The notes under the pieces were generated by a model, which was given only the letters and a program-made list of their open reading frames with translations, made no database searches and was not told the origin of the DNA. This document shows positions 33,460 through 45,626 of a stretch of 64,000 bases of DNA, one piece after another (position 1 is the stretch's first letter; the number at the start of each line of letters is the position of its first letter). Both the position numbers and the translations under genes were made by a program. The stretch covers positions 36,622,617 through 36,686,616 of the forward strand of contig NC_080421.1 of NCBI RefSeq assembly GCF_029873635.1, in the 5' to 3' direction. The DNA comes from Malania oleifera (taxonomy: Eukaryota > Streptophyta > Magnoliopsida > Santalales > Ximeniaceae).

Positions 33460-34040
33460 TGGTTAAACTAATTAAAGTGATATCATTCAATTTTTAGGAC
33501 ATTAGACCATCCTCGTAAAAAAAAATATTCAAAATCACTAAAAGAAAAAAGCACAAGATAAAGTGGCTAAAAAAATACCTATATAAAATAGAAGAAAAAA
33601 TAAATAAATAAACATGCTCTTCAAAATTTTGCACAAAATTGAAAACTCTAATTTTGAACTTATGTCTTAACAAAATATGGTTTCAACATTTATAAATGTA
33701 AAAAATTGTGTGGATCATATCCACTGCATAGAGGTCAAAATGCACACTGGCCGCTTTTTTTTTTTTTTAATGTCATTTTTGGTTAAACTAAAGTGACATC
33801 ATTCAATTTTAAGGCGTTAGATCCTCATCTTAAAAGAAATATTCCAAATCACTATAAAAGAAAAAAAAAAAAAAAAACACATGATAGAGTGGCTAGAAAA
33901 AATTCCTATATAAATAGGAAAAGAAAAACATGCTTTCAAAATTTAACACAAAATTGAAAAATTATAATTTTGAACTCTTGTTTAAATAAAATAGGGTTTC
34001 AACATTTATAAAAAAAAAAAAAATACTTATGTGGATCATA
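33460..34040. repeat. Tandem pair of a unit of about 300 bp
   Basis: A unit starting 'tggttaaactaa' at 33460 recurs at 33780. Shared blocks include 'atcattcaattttt/aagg', 'gaaaaacatgct', 'caaaattgaaaa' and 'tttcaacatttataaa', ending 'gtggatcata'. The upstream flank of the SINE at about 16490-16573 loosely resembles the end of the unit, so the nest may have landed in a third copy. Confidence 0.75.
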
Positions 34041-34712
34041 ATCATCCCATATGTGGGTAATAAACATCATTGCCGGCATGGGTGTAGAATGGGGGAGGGG
34101 ATAAAATGAATACATCCCCAAACTTGGGCCATATGGAAGAGTGTCATCCACACTCTTTCCCATCCTTTAATTAATTGTTAGAATGTGTACGTGTAAACTA
34201 TTTTAGAATAGGGAGGTGGTACGATGAATGCGTGCACAAAATTGGGCCACACAGAAGAGTGTCATCCATACTCATTGCAGCATGTGTATGTGTGAACTTT
34301 TTTTTTTTTTCTTTTTCTAAAGTTGGTAATGGATCTAAACAACTAAAGCATTCACTCCCTTCTTCAAGACGCATCATGACCAAAGAGAAAAAAATCCTTA
34401 TTCTACCTCACACCAATAGAAGCATGTATTCTATCAAACCACACAAGATAGTGACCTTTCTTCAAACTAGATAAAAGGACACTAACATTTCTTGAAGTTT
34501 CAAAAATTTCTGAAACCTCTCTTGAGGTTTCAAAAAATTATAAGACATCTCCTAAGATTTACTGAGAGGACACTGTTCTTTTCTATTGGAACCTAGATGT
34601 TGACTCTTCATCATTTGTGAGTTTTGAATGTTTTAAGTGTTGGGCAATTCCTTGATTAAGGCCTTAGTAAGCTAGGTTGAGAACATCGTCAGGCAATTTA
34701 ATTCATACTTGG
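34041..34712. repeat. Short duplication and AT-rich spacer, no gene
   Basis: A block of about 70 bp ('gggccatatggaagagtgtc' at about 34126) recurs near 34240 ('gggccacacagaagagtgtc'). At 34480-34570 the phrase 'gaggtttcaaaaa' and relatives repeat three times, a pattern common in plant intergenic DNA. No coding sense was recognised. Confidence 0.6.
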
Positions 34713-36860
34713 TGTTGACTTTTTTAGTCCGATCTCCGTTTTGATGCTGACAAACACAAGCGGTTCTTGAGTGAATATGTATAATACAGGTTACACATAA
34801 GATCAAGATGACATGGAAGCCATGACACGACTCAAAACTCATATCTGGCGTATTTCATAGAGTTAAAAAGTAAAGAAGAAAGAAGAAGACATTTGTATTT
34901 TATTTGTATTGCATTTATTTTCATATCTCTGATCTGTAATAATGCATGCATCTGCATAATATGGATTATATGCTCAAATGGCAGTAGTTTTACCATAGGG
35001 AATCGAATGACCTTAGGGCTCCCTTCGGTCAACTGACGCCAAATTTTTAGGGTTATTTCTCAAAGGCCTTGGATTGATCTTAGGTCCCTAAATATTTCAT
35101 AAAAATATGCCCTATAGGATTAACATTAATCATCATATGAATAGAGTAAATTTTATAAGAGAAAAAGGACCGAAAATGCCCAAATTGGTATGTTCAGTTG
35201 ACCAAACTCAATTATACTGAATTCCTCGGTCGGCCAAACTCCCACCTAGTCAACAAGATAACCTCTCAATCGACCGACCAGATATATATAAGCATACCTG
35301 GTCGACCAAACCTCTTCCGGTCAACAAGTTGACCTCCCGATCGACCGACTAGATTTATACAGGCAACGCTTGGATCGACCGAATCCCCACGTGGGAATTA
35401 CCAACCGCTCGGTAGACCGAACCGTGCTAGTTTGGAAATCGCCTTAAGTTTGGTCAACTGAACCTATAGTTCAAAAATTCCCTGGTCGACCGAACTTGGC
35501 TCCACGGTTGACCGAACCACAAAAGTGGTCGATCGGAGCACTCGAGTTGGAATTTTTTTTAGCTTTAAAACGTCATTAAAATTTAATTAATCCTTTCCAA
35601 AATACCAAGTGTGTCCCCAACGGTCAAAATTTTCATAAAATCTATAAATACCCCCTCATAACTCCAGATTAGCAACTTTGATTAACTTAAATTTTCTCTC
35701 TAATCCATTGTTAATCAAAGTTCCCCCAAAATGTTTTTTTACTATTTAATTCATTTTTCTATGGCAAAATATTTTATGCAAATCTCTCCAACTCTCTTTC
35801 ATGCATTTATTTCAAAATCATCTTTGAGGAGAATATTTTATTTAGGGCATTTAATTTGCATATATTCTCACTAGGCACCAAATCTTTGAAAAATATTTTT
35901 GAGCGTATTGCTTAGGTTTTCTCCCAGTTATTTCTTTAATAAATATTTTTGAGAGAAAATTATTTTTTGCACAAATATTTTCTTGAGCTTAACTCCTAAA
36001 TTCTCCAAGTATATCTCATTTGCATAAATCTTTGTTGGAGAACATAGTACTCATTTTTCATACACGTTCTATTTGTGCAAAAATCATTGAAAGAGCAAAA
36101 CCCTAGGTTCTCCTATATTATTATTGAAATATATTTTTAAAGAAAACTTTATATTAGGGTTTAAATATACTTAAGCATCCTTACTCCCCTAAGCATTATT
36201 TCATATCATTGGAGTGCGTATTTTTATTGAACTTATTGTGTATATTTCTGTTTGTATTTTTCAGAAGCATTTTCATGTACAAATTTTTTTTTCATGTACT
36301 GGTTGGATTCAACCCGTTAATTGAACTAGGGAGTCTCAACCTCGTAAATGAGACCGGTTCGGTTCAACCCAGAATTGAAGTGCGGAGTCGCAGCCCTGTA
36401 AGTGAGATCGGTTTGGTTCAACCCGAAAATTGAACGGGGCTTTTCCTTACCCCGTAAGAAGAGGATGTAAAAGGCTTCTACTCCGCCCTGTTAAATGAGT
36501 AGGTATAGTGGAATCCTTGGGGGGTATGCTCAAGGCGGAGACGTAGGCTGGTTTAGCCGAATCTCGATAACAAATCTGGTGTCGCTTTCTCTATCTTATT
36601 TAAATTCTTGCACCTTAATTTCAGCATGTGTATGAATTTTTATTTAATGTCAAAATTAGTTGCATACACACATTTGATTTAAATAAGATACTGTATACGT
36701 GTATGTTTGCTTTTATTGTTAAACTCATTTTACATACACATATATACATTGAATGGGATATGAATTGTGGTGAATCAGCGAAATGTTTTAAATTAACCGA
36801 AAAGTTTTAAATGTCCAATTCACCCCCCCCCCCCCTTTTGGGATCACACCAATTACAACA
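34713..36860 (+). mobile_element. Solo LTR of a large copia family (diverged, subfamily A-like)
   Basis: Starts 'tgttgacttttttagtccga' and ends 'gatcacaccaattacaaca' after a 13-base C-run. It has the palindrome array (about 35020-35550, GGTCGACC-type with many substitutions) and TATA-like 'ctataaataccccc' near 35642. The flanks cttgg and ctcag match at only three of five bases, so a target duplication is not proven. No primer site or coding follows on the right, so it is a solo LTR or fragment. Confidence 0.8.
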
Positions 36861-38383
36861 CTCAGTGCAAGTATTAGAGTAGTGAGAGTACCTTTTCCCA
36901 TTCCTTTTCAATCATAATTTTTCCTAGCATGAGTGGGAGTAATTTTGTCAAATTTCATGATTAATCTTAACTCTCCTTATTTTTCTCACTTATATTTTTT
37001 TTGAACCATAATCAACCTAAATCAAATGGAAAAACTTTTACAAATTTAGGCAAATCATTTCTCTGCTTTTGTAACATGCTTTGTGAATTATTGAAAATGC
37101 GACTTTGGAGTACTTTGCTAGCTGTTCGTAAAAGCCAAGAAGTTGATATTTTATAACAAAATGTTAGTATTGATGTTCAAACATTTTGCAATAACACAAA
37201 ATTTACAAAATTATATGTTGATGTAAATTAAGATTTTTCAAGTTCATAGCTGTATTGGCTAATCAAGGACAACTTTTTTTACAGTTTTAACTTTTTATTG
37301 TACCTGAATTGATTTGTTTATTAACTCCTCCCATTAACCTTGGGTAGACAAACAATTATCATTATTTTTTCCATCCAAAACAAAACATAATCAAAATGTA
37401 CTTGCTTTTTCTCTTTCTTTTTTTGCCATCCACTGTTTTCCATCATTTAACTGTTCTACTTATTATTTTCCTATTGAGAGAAGCAATAAGGTTCTATCAA
37501 CTCACATTATTTTTTTGGAAAAAAAGGGGATACCACATGCATAGAAGATAATTGAACCACTGATTCAAAAAAGAAAAAACATTGTAATTTAATGGCCTTT
37601 AACTTTTACTAAAATATTAGTAGAGACCTTATGCAATGCAGAAGGTATGATTTTAATAATAATTTTAAATAATTTTGTCACATAATTTAGACACAGGTTT
37701 GATTTTAATAATAACTTTTAATAATTTACCACATAATTTTATGCACAGATCTAATAGTTTGACATTATTTTCTATATAATTCAAACATTTTCCTCAGACC
37801 CAATTTGGTAAAATGATTAAATATTAAAAAAAAAAAAAACCACTTTTAGTAGTTTGAAACTACACATTAAATATATAAGATAGTAAGTTATTAATATTTT
37901 GAAATTAGCCAATAGAGAAAATTATTACTATTTTTTGAAATTGCAAAATATATTGGCAATTTGACTTTTGTATCGAATAATGATATTTGAATTAACATTT
38001 TTTTTAACCTTTAATCACAATTCAATATATATATTTTGTAACTGTCAACACAAGTTGACATTTACCATACTTATTAGGTTTTTTTTTTTTTTTTTTTTTT
38101 TATTATTGGGAACATAACTCAATTCATAATTATTTTTTAAAATCACTTCATATATAAAATGACGAGTAATGTTACACTTACCTACCAAACATCATATTTT
38201 GTCTTATCCACTTTTTGTCCGCTACTTTAAATAATTGTGCCATATACATAGTTATTGAAAATTTTTAATTCAATTATCAATAACAATTACAAATTTAAAT
38301 TACCAAATAAAATTTTAATTCAATGAATAGTTCTTGAGGATATTTCTCAATCAATCGAAAACTGAAGCATATCAAGCACTACT
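36861..38383. other. No gene seen
   Basis: AT-rich intergenic sequence with homopolymer runs (T-run about 38078-38101). A short direct repeat, 'gattttaataataa' with 'ataatttt...acaca', occurs at about 37650-37750. No element ends or coding were recognised. Confidence 0.55.
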
Positions 38384-38635
38384 TGTCACACCCCGAACCC
38401 AGAAATGGGACCTAAGGTATGATTTAGTAACCTTACATGTCCCTGTATCATACAATCATCTATGATACCATACAATATAAGGTTCGGATCCTTTGAACCC
38501 AAGGCAAGCCCACCTAAATGGAGTTAGACCCGCGCCCAATATTTGTAGACCCGAGACCCATTCCTTTCTTAAATTAGTTCAAAGCCCATTTGAAAGCTTT
38601 AAACCCTTGAACCTATTTTAAAAAGAATCCCCGGG

Positions 38636-38890
38636 CCCATTTCTTTAAAATCCATACTGGGTCTGTTTTTAAAGTTAAAATTGGGTTTGATTTTAAAATT
38701 CAAATTGGGCATGCCATTTCTTTAAAATCCATGCTGGGCCTATTTTTGGGTTTGATTGTAAAATTCAAATTGGGCCCACCGTTTCTTTAAAATCCATAAT
38801 GGGCCCGTTTTTAAAGTTTAAATTGGGTTTGATTTTAAAATTCAATTAGGGCTGTCGTTTCTTTAAAATTCACACTGGGCCGGTTTTTTT
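38636..38890 (+). repeat. Tandem repeat, about 65-80 bp unit, about four copies
   Basis: The unit 'tttctttaaaatccatactg', 'ggtctgtttttaaag', 'ttgggtttgattttaaaatt' recurs four times with small deletions inside the gypsy-like LTR. Confidence 0.85.
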
Positions 38891-40689
38891 GAATCACCGT
38901 TCAACCCACACGTGTTAACTCGCACGTGCCTGAGATCACGTGATCTGCTCGGGATCTCCCGAGTTAGCACAAATCCTTTGAGTTGATTCGCATGGCACTC
39001 ACCCACTGAGTTGAAGCTGAGTTGGCTCATCTTCAACCTCATGCCAATTCCCCACTAAAACCCTAACCCTAACCTGAAACCGAACCGTAGCCAGAGCTCT
39101 TAATCACAAATTCTCATGAACAAACATAGGGTTGAAAGATCACAACCAGTATGCACCAACAAGAATGATAATCATAATATAACACCAAAAAAAAAAGGAA
39201 AAAGAAAGGGGAAGGAGGTTTGAGAATACTTAGTTGTTGATCTTTTTCTTTCGAACCTCCTAAAGGCTAATCTTGAGCTTAGCCTTGTCTGAAGTCATAT
39301 GCCCGAACCGTTTGAGCATCTGGATCTCAGAAACTTTAGGGTTTCTGAGATAGCTTCTTCTTGCTTGCAGAGGAGGGAAAGTAGGGTCAGAGTCTAGGGT
39401 TTCGAGAGAGACATGAGAACAGAGGGTAGGAAAACGAGTTAAGGGGGAACATCTAAGAACAAATGATAAAACGAGAAAGTGGGGGGTTTCTAAGTTCTAA
39501 GTAGATCAAGTCACTAGGTCTCGGAAGGGCCAGGGTTTCGAGTTTTAGAAGAGAACATGAGAAGAATCGCAAGTGAGGCTTAGGAAGGCACAAGGAAGAA
39601 AGTTCAGGGATTAGGGTTTTCGCAGAAGGAAGGAGAGGAAGAAGAAAGGGAGAACGACGGAGCGCTACAAAAATGAGAGAGTTAGAATGAGGGTAAAGAA
39701 AAATTTTGGCCTGAAGTATCTTGAGCCCAGGAGCCATGGGATTCACCCATGTGGCGTTCCTCATTTGATCAAAAAGGTTATGTGCCCCTCTCACTCTCGT
39801 CCTTTCTTGTTACCCACCAATGGTCCAGATCCCTCCGTGTTAGCCGTTCAAGTCCCCCTCGCCCCAGTCGTTCGATCTTTGCAGGCTAGCAACGGTCAGG
39901 ATGTTCTCGTGTCAGAAGCCATCATCAAGGCCAGCATGCCTCTATTCGCCAGGTGACATGTGTTGCCCTTGTCCCCCAGGCCGTCAATGTCGGTGGGTTT
40001 CTGCTCATCGTAATCATCCAATTGTTGATGTGCATCAACGGCCAAGATCTCACCCACGTCAAATAACATCAATGACAACCCACTCCATATATCCGCGCAT
40101 CGCCACGTGGCAGTCCTGAGCCATTCCCATTAATGTTCCTCGTGGTTTGCTACAAACCATTCGATCATCCTCCCCTTTGAACGCCCCAGATGATGCCGCA
40201 TCATCAACCCAAGCATGCATGAGCATCTACTGTTCCATTTAAATGACTCCACATGGTCCAGATTTGACCACGTCACCCATCCACACCAAATCCTACCCCT
40301 TCGTTCAGACATAGGCATGTGGCATCATTTCCCAATATGAACTAGGTTCCTTTTATAGAAACACTCGCAACCATTCAATCAAGATACCCACTCAGTAGAT
40401 GCGATCATGCCACATGGTTGATCCGAGTCACCATGACCCGCCCTACTCATCGAGAGCCACATCGCTTGATCCTGACCCGGACCTTAAACCGGTCTACCTA
40501 GACCAATCAATGTTGACCGGTCCTGCCCCCTTCCCACACCATTTCTCACCAGTTCGTCTCATTTTATTTTATATAATTTTTTTTTAAAATTTCAAACAAA
40601 TCCATTAAAACCTTAAAAATTTAGAAAAAATACAAGAAAAATTAGAGAAATTTCCAAAAAATATTGTAAGTTAGTTAAAAATAATTCCA

Positions 40690-41070
40690 TTCATTTTTGT
40701 GCATGCACACTTACACTTACACACACACATGTTCATTCATAAACACTCTCACATGTACATTTACACTCACATGCGCATACATTCATATGCGTACACTTAT
40801 AAACACACAATCCATGCACATGCATGAACACACTCACACAAAGTACACTTTCATTCATGTATGCATCCTAACACCTGCACGCATGCATGCACGCATATGC
40901 ATGTACACACCCACACACGTGCACTCTCATAACCACACCCATGCATTTTAAGGGCTCATGTACATGCACATGCACCCACGTGCATACACATTCACGTAGG
41001 CACAAACCCATGCATTTGACACCCATACACATGCATGCACTTTCAGGCACATAGATAACACATGCACATG
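40690..41070. repeat. Low-complexity CACA/ATGCAC tract
   Basis: A run of short words such as 'acacacacatg', 'catgcacacatg' and 'cacacccacacacg' alternates pyrimidine and purine for nearly 400 bp. It is inside the gypsy-like LTR and gives spurious Thr/His/Cys-rich frames. Confidence 0.85.
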
Positions 41071-41956
41071 CACACCATAAACTCTTTGGTCTTGACCAAG
41101 AACTTAAACTGGTTTTTCCCCAAACCTGTCCATGTTTGACAGGTTTCCCCCTCTCGAACTCGTTGGCACCGGTTTTCTTCATTTTATTTATTTAGCGGCA
41201 TTTCAATGTTTGAAAAGTTCACAAAAATCCACTAAATTTTTAGAAAATTCCAAAAAAATATTTTTAGACTTTAACTTCCATGGTTTTCGTCTTAATTTTA
41301 TTTGTGATATTTTAAGGTTCTGGAAAAATATCAAAAAATCACAAAATGTTTTGACACTTAGAAAAATCACAAAAAAAAAAAAATTTAGGCTTAGAAAATC
41401 ATTTCCATCCCTAACAAAATTCCGAAAACCTCCCAAAATATTATTTTTCATACTTAGAAAATTCTATAAAGATTTCAAAACCACGGGAGAGTATTGTCAT
41501 AAACTAATTTCTCAATTTTTCATCCCGATGATTGCAATGGGAGGCATGAGCTCTTTGGAGTATGGTATGCCCTGATTTTGAGGGAATACCTATATAATAT
41601 CTATTTTGTGCATTTTCTTCGATTTTTGAAAGAGAGTAATTTTGAAAGGCTTGTTAAATTTATTTTGGGATAATTTTCGATTAATTTGGTACCGGTCGTA
41701 AGAACGGACGCATAGGGGATGCTAATACCTTCCCTTCTCGTAACCGTACTCCTGAACCCTACTCTAGTGACGCAGACCGATTCTACCCCTAATGAGGTAA
41801 CAATCAAGTGTTCTAACCACACTCCAAAAGGTTAGTGGCGATTCCATCACACATTGTTTTTCCATGAAAAATATCTTTTTCAAAATCACACATCCATTTT
41901 TCCCAGTTCACCCATTTGCCAGAGTGGTCTTTGGGCGGGTCCGGAACGTCGCGACA

Positions 41957-43114
41957 TATGATATGAAAATGAATAAGATATGAGAGTTAAAAGATATTTT
42001 ATTTGTAAAACAAAAGCCCAAATGAATGCTTAAAATAAATATCTCTTGAACGATTTTCAATAAAATAAGTATAGGAGAGTATAAAATCAAGAAATATTTT
42101 CAGAGGATTTTTCAATCTAATCTCATATTTAAATTTGAGTAATAAGGGGGTATTTATAGAGTTGGGAGAAATTATAGCCGTTAGGGACACGCTACATATT
42201 TTGGGAAAAGATTAAGTGAGTTTAATGAAAATTAAACTAGTTTAACTTCAGTAAAATTTGAGCAACCCTAGAGGTTCGATTGACCACTTTTAAGGTTCGG
42301 TTGACTGGGATGCTCAGTTTGGTCGACCAGGATGAATTTGAACTAGAAAGATGGTCGACCAATAAAAGGTGATTCTGAACCCTCCAAGGTTCGATGGACC
42401 AGATATGAGTTCGGTTGACCGAACTTGGGTATTCAGTCGACTAGGTCAATTTTTTACTGAAGGTTTGGTCGACCAAGAGGTTGGGATCTCCCCAAATAAC
42501 ATTTCAGTCGACCAGAACGTTGCAGCTCATTTTAAGGTCGGTCGACCGAAGGGTCAAACCGTTGACCCTAGGGAGGTTCAGTCAATCGAATGGCTTTGCA
42601 TATTGAAGTTTGGTCGACCGAACATGCCAATTTGAGCATCTCGGTCCTATACTCTTTATAAGATTGTCCCTAGTCACATGATAAATAATTCTAAGTCAAT
42701 AGGGAACTTTTTCATGCAGAATTATGAATCTTAAGGTCAGTCTAAGGCCTTTGAGAGATACCCCAGAAATTCGACGTCGGTCGATTGCCCTAAGATCATT
42801 CGGATCTCTATGGTTAAACTATAGTCTTGTTTGAGCTTTATTCATATCATGCATACAGATGCAAATATTATAGACCAACTAGAAAAACTAAATGCAATAC
42901 AAATGAAATTGAAATGTCTTCAATCTTCTTTACTTTTGTGACTTCCTTAGAATACGCTAGCTGATGTACATGTCCTTTGAGTTTCTTCTAGCTTCCATTT
43001 TCAGTCTCTTTATGTGTGTGTTCTGAAATGTTACCTGTTCAAATATTGGATACACACATAAGAAACTTACAGTTTGTCATTATCAAAACCAGGGTCAGAC
43101 TCAAAAGGTCAACA
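41957..43114 (-). mobile_element. Truncated large copia LTR, inverted (subfamily A)
   Basis: On the minus strand it starts at 43114 with 'TGTTGACCTTTTGAGTCTGA' followed by 'CCTGGTTTTGATAATGACAAA'-type text of the family. It includes the palindrome array (42270-42640) and the TATA-like region near 42150. The LTR stops at about 41957, where it meets the end of the gypsy-like LTR, so its last part (about 1 kb, R/U5) is missing. Confidence 0.85.
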
Positions 43115-44461
43115 GTTTTTATTAATTTTGAACCAGTTAGATTCGATTATAAAAACCATATATTTATAGTATGATTTTGAACTCTTTAGGCATTTGAAAA
43201 ATGATTGTTTTGAATATAATTTATATTTGGAGAAAACCATGTGGCGTAAGAATAACCCTTTATAATTAAATGGTTGTGAATATTTTTTAGTTGGGAATAC
43301 TGTCTGCTTATGAATACTGCTTGTTTGTGAATACTGCTTATTTGTGGATACTGCTTGATTGAGAACACTGCTTGGTTGTTTGTGAATACTGTGATGAATG
43401 TATTGATGTGCCTGGATGATTGGTTATGTCATTGATGTGTATTGTGATTCATGTAAATTATGATATAGCGTTGGCAGTTGTATGAGGAGGTCGTTATATT
43501 GTACTTGATATAAATCACCAAATACATTGGCAGTGGCATGAGGAGGTCGTTATATGGTCATTTATATAAATGGGGTAAACCATTGGTAGTGGAATGAGGA
43601 GTTTTTTTTTTTTTTAACTGATTTACTATGAATAGGGTTGTGTGTGTGGAATGGTAACTTGTGTTGTTGTGTTATCCTGTGTGGATATGGAACCTATGTG
43701 GGTGTGAATGAAGTGTGTAGAATCCTGTGGATGTGAATGAAATGTACTGCATCCTATGTGGATGATTGATGTGGAATGTGATGGATATTTGAATGTGTGT
43801 GAATACTAGTGTATGAAGTTAATTACATGAATATTTATGGTAAAGTAAAACTCTCCACCCCGAGGGCTTACCGAGTAAGGTGAGTGCCCTTATCAGTATC
43901 AGTTGTAGCCATACCCAGATTAATGGGTAACGATGCAAACAATATCAGAGCAGAGGGAAGGTACATGTATGGATGTGTAATCTTCCCTATCCTCGGGAAC
44001 TTTTGCTATAAATATTGGTTATGCTTGTATGACTACAGTTTCTATACGCCTTGCCAGTTGTTGTTGATTAATTAATGAATATATTTTGTATCTACTAAAA
44101 ACCCTTTTGCCACACACTATTATAGTTTACTTCTTCCTAACTGAGAGGTGTCTCATCCCTATGTATTATTATCATTTTCAATTCCTTCAAGTGATCGAGC
44201 TTAGAAGGCTCCGGGGGCAGGGTTTGTTTTTGTTAATTTTAAGTGGTGGGAAGAATAGTTATATCAACAATTTATGTTTTTATATTTCTCTGGTGATGTA
44301 ATATGGAGAATTTGTTATACTCCTTTTTGGGTTGTAAATATATAGTACTCTGGAATTTCTTTTGAGATTGTTTAATTATTTTCACTGTGTGAATGGTATC
44401 AGAGACATGTGAATGGTCTCATTACACCCCAGACCCCACTTGGCGGGTTCAGCACAAGACA
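43115..44461 (+). repeat. 5' LTR of a Ty3/gypsy element, 5'-truncated
   Basis: Collinear with 50801-52128 along its whole length, for example 'tagtatgattttgaac', 'ccatgtggcgtaagaataa', 'tggcatgaggaggtcgttat' and 'aaaactctccaccccga'. The end 'ccacttggcgggttcagc' to 'gaca' corresponds to 'ccacctggcgggttcggagc' to 'gaca' at 52128. About 450 bp of the LTR start is absent; the inverted copia LTR begins exactly at the break. Confidence 0.85.
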
Positions 44462-44480
44462 AGTCATATTAGAGATTAGG
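44462..44480 (+). other. Degraded primer binding site of the gypsy element
   Basis: 'agtcatattagagattagg' follows the LTR end and resembles AGTGGTATCAGAGCTTAGG, the usual initiator tRNA-Met site of plant gypsy elements, with several substitutions. Confidence 0.6.
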
Positions 44481-44925
44481 AAATAGGTTCTGCAGACTTT
44501 AGAAGTATAAATACTAGAGTATAGGTTCAAGTTAGGACGAGAATAGAAATGGGTACATCAGGATATTGTTAGGACTTTTAAGTTTTGTTTCATAAGCTTG
44601 GGGGCAAAAATCTCTTGATGGTCTTCTGTATTTTTATAAAGTAGATGGCTTCAGAAAATCATAGTAAATCCATCGATGGTGATGTTTTCGAGCTGAGAGA
44701 CTAGAACTTGAAATTATAACTCGAAGGTTATGATGTTTGATTTATTAGGATAAACCTCTGAAAGGGAATTCTGATAATTTAAGTATTGTAATTTGATGAT
44801 TGTGGTTAATTGGGCATTGGATATTTAATTGAGGATTTGAATATTAATCTGGTTTCTTATTTTATAATTATGCTAGTTATGTTAAGATGTGGAGATTTTA
44901 AACTTGCCTCTATCCTATCTTCAAG
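44481..44925. other. Untranslated leader of the gypsy element
   Basis: No coding recognised between the primer site and the gag ATG at 44926; AT-rich. Confidence 0.6.
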
Positions 44926-45626
44926 ATGGATCCCATAGGTAAAGGCATGGATGCTAGAGAGGAGAATGAGTTGGGGGCTTCCAGCGGAGATGAGACTGAA
45001 ACGTCTAAACTACAACGAGGTCTAGCCCGATAGGTTAGGGTAGAGATGAGAAGGGACCCGGAGGGATCGAGCTACCCACCTGTAAACTAGGGTTGTTCGA
45101 TCGATCAATTCACCCCCCTGAAACCCTCTACTTTTGCAGGTGGCAATGACCCAATCATGGCCGAGACATGGGCGCAGGAGATGGAGAAAATACTGGTAGT
45201 GCTGAATTGCACTAAGGAAAAAAGGGTTCTCTTCGCCACCTTCAATATGACAGGAGGGGCTGGGCAATGGTGGCAAGCAGTGAAGCAATTAGAAGAGAAG
45301 TGAGCAATACCCATGGTGATGACTTGGGGACTTTTCAAGGAGGTCTTCTACGATCAGTATTTCCCCACCACCACTAGGAATGTGAAGGTGGAGGAATTTT
45401 TCAACCTGAATTGGGGGCACCTCACAGTACAGTAGTATGCTACTAGGTTTGTGGAGCATTCTTGCTTTGCTCCTTTCATGGTCTTGAATGAATATCAAAA
45501 GGCGAGAAGATTTGAAAGGGGCCTAAACCAAAGGATCCACAAGCATGTGGCAGTCTTGCTGATACAAGACTTCTTAGAGCTGGTGAATAAAGTCACCGTA
45601 GAGGAGTTGAGCCTGCAGAAAGGTGC
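44926..45626 (+). pseudogene. Ty3/gypsy gag (Retrotrans_gag), first part
   Basis: From ATG 44926 the frame reads 'MDPIGKGMDAREENELGASS'. After stops near 45030 and 45088 it shows the gag core: 'MAETWAQEMEKILVVLNCTK', 'FNMTGGAGQWWQAVKQLEE', 'MTWGLFKEVFYDQYFP', 'KVEEFFNLNWGHLTVQ' and '[15 protein letters not shown]'. These are the Retrotrans_gag landmarks of chromovirus-type gypsy elements. Additional stops are present at 45301 and 45435. The frame is cut by the solo LTR directly after 'ELSLQKGA'. Confidence 0.9.

Larger units (their letters stand above)
38384..41956 (+). mobile_element. Large Ty3/gypsy-like LTR (3.6 kb), no partner
   Basis: It starts 'tgtcacaccccgaacccaga' and ends 'cgggtccggaacgtcgcgaca', the TG..CA ends and GC-rich terminal words common in plant gypsy LTRs. 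Near its end it contains 'gctaataccttcccttctcg', a phrase often seen in such LTRs. No primer site, polypurine tract or coding adjoins it. The flanks ctact and tatga do not match. Inside are a tandem repeat (38636-38890), a CA/TG-rich tract (40690-41070) and repeated 'aaaaatccaaaaat'-like stretches (41215-41460). The short frames across it look non-coding. Confidence 0.7.

Noticed and set aside
39059..39077. Telomere-like 'aaaccctaaccctaacc'
   Set aside because: Only two to three units, inside an LTR; not a telomeric array.
39453..40587. Short frames on both strands in the 39.4-40.6 kb region as host genes
   Set aside because: They lie inside the gypsy-like LTR, overlap each other on opposite strands and show no domains.
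40697..41182. Cys/His/Thr-rich frames that could suggest a metal-binding protein
   Set aside because: They come from the CACA/ATGCAC low-complexity tract inside an LTR.
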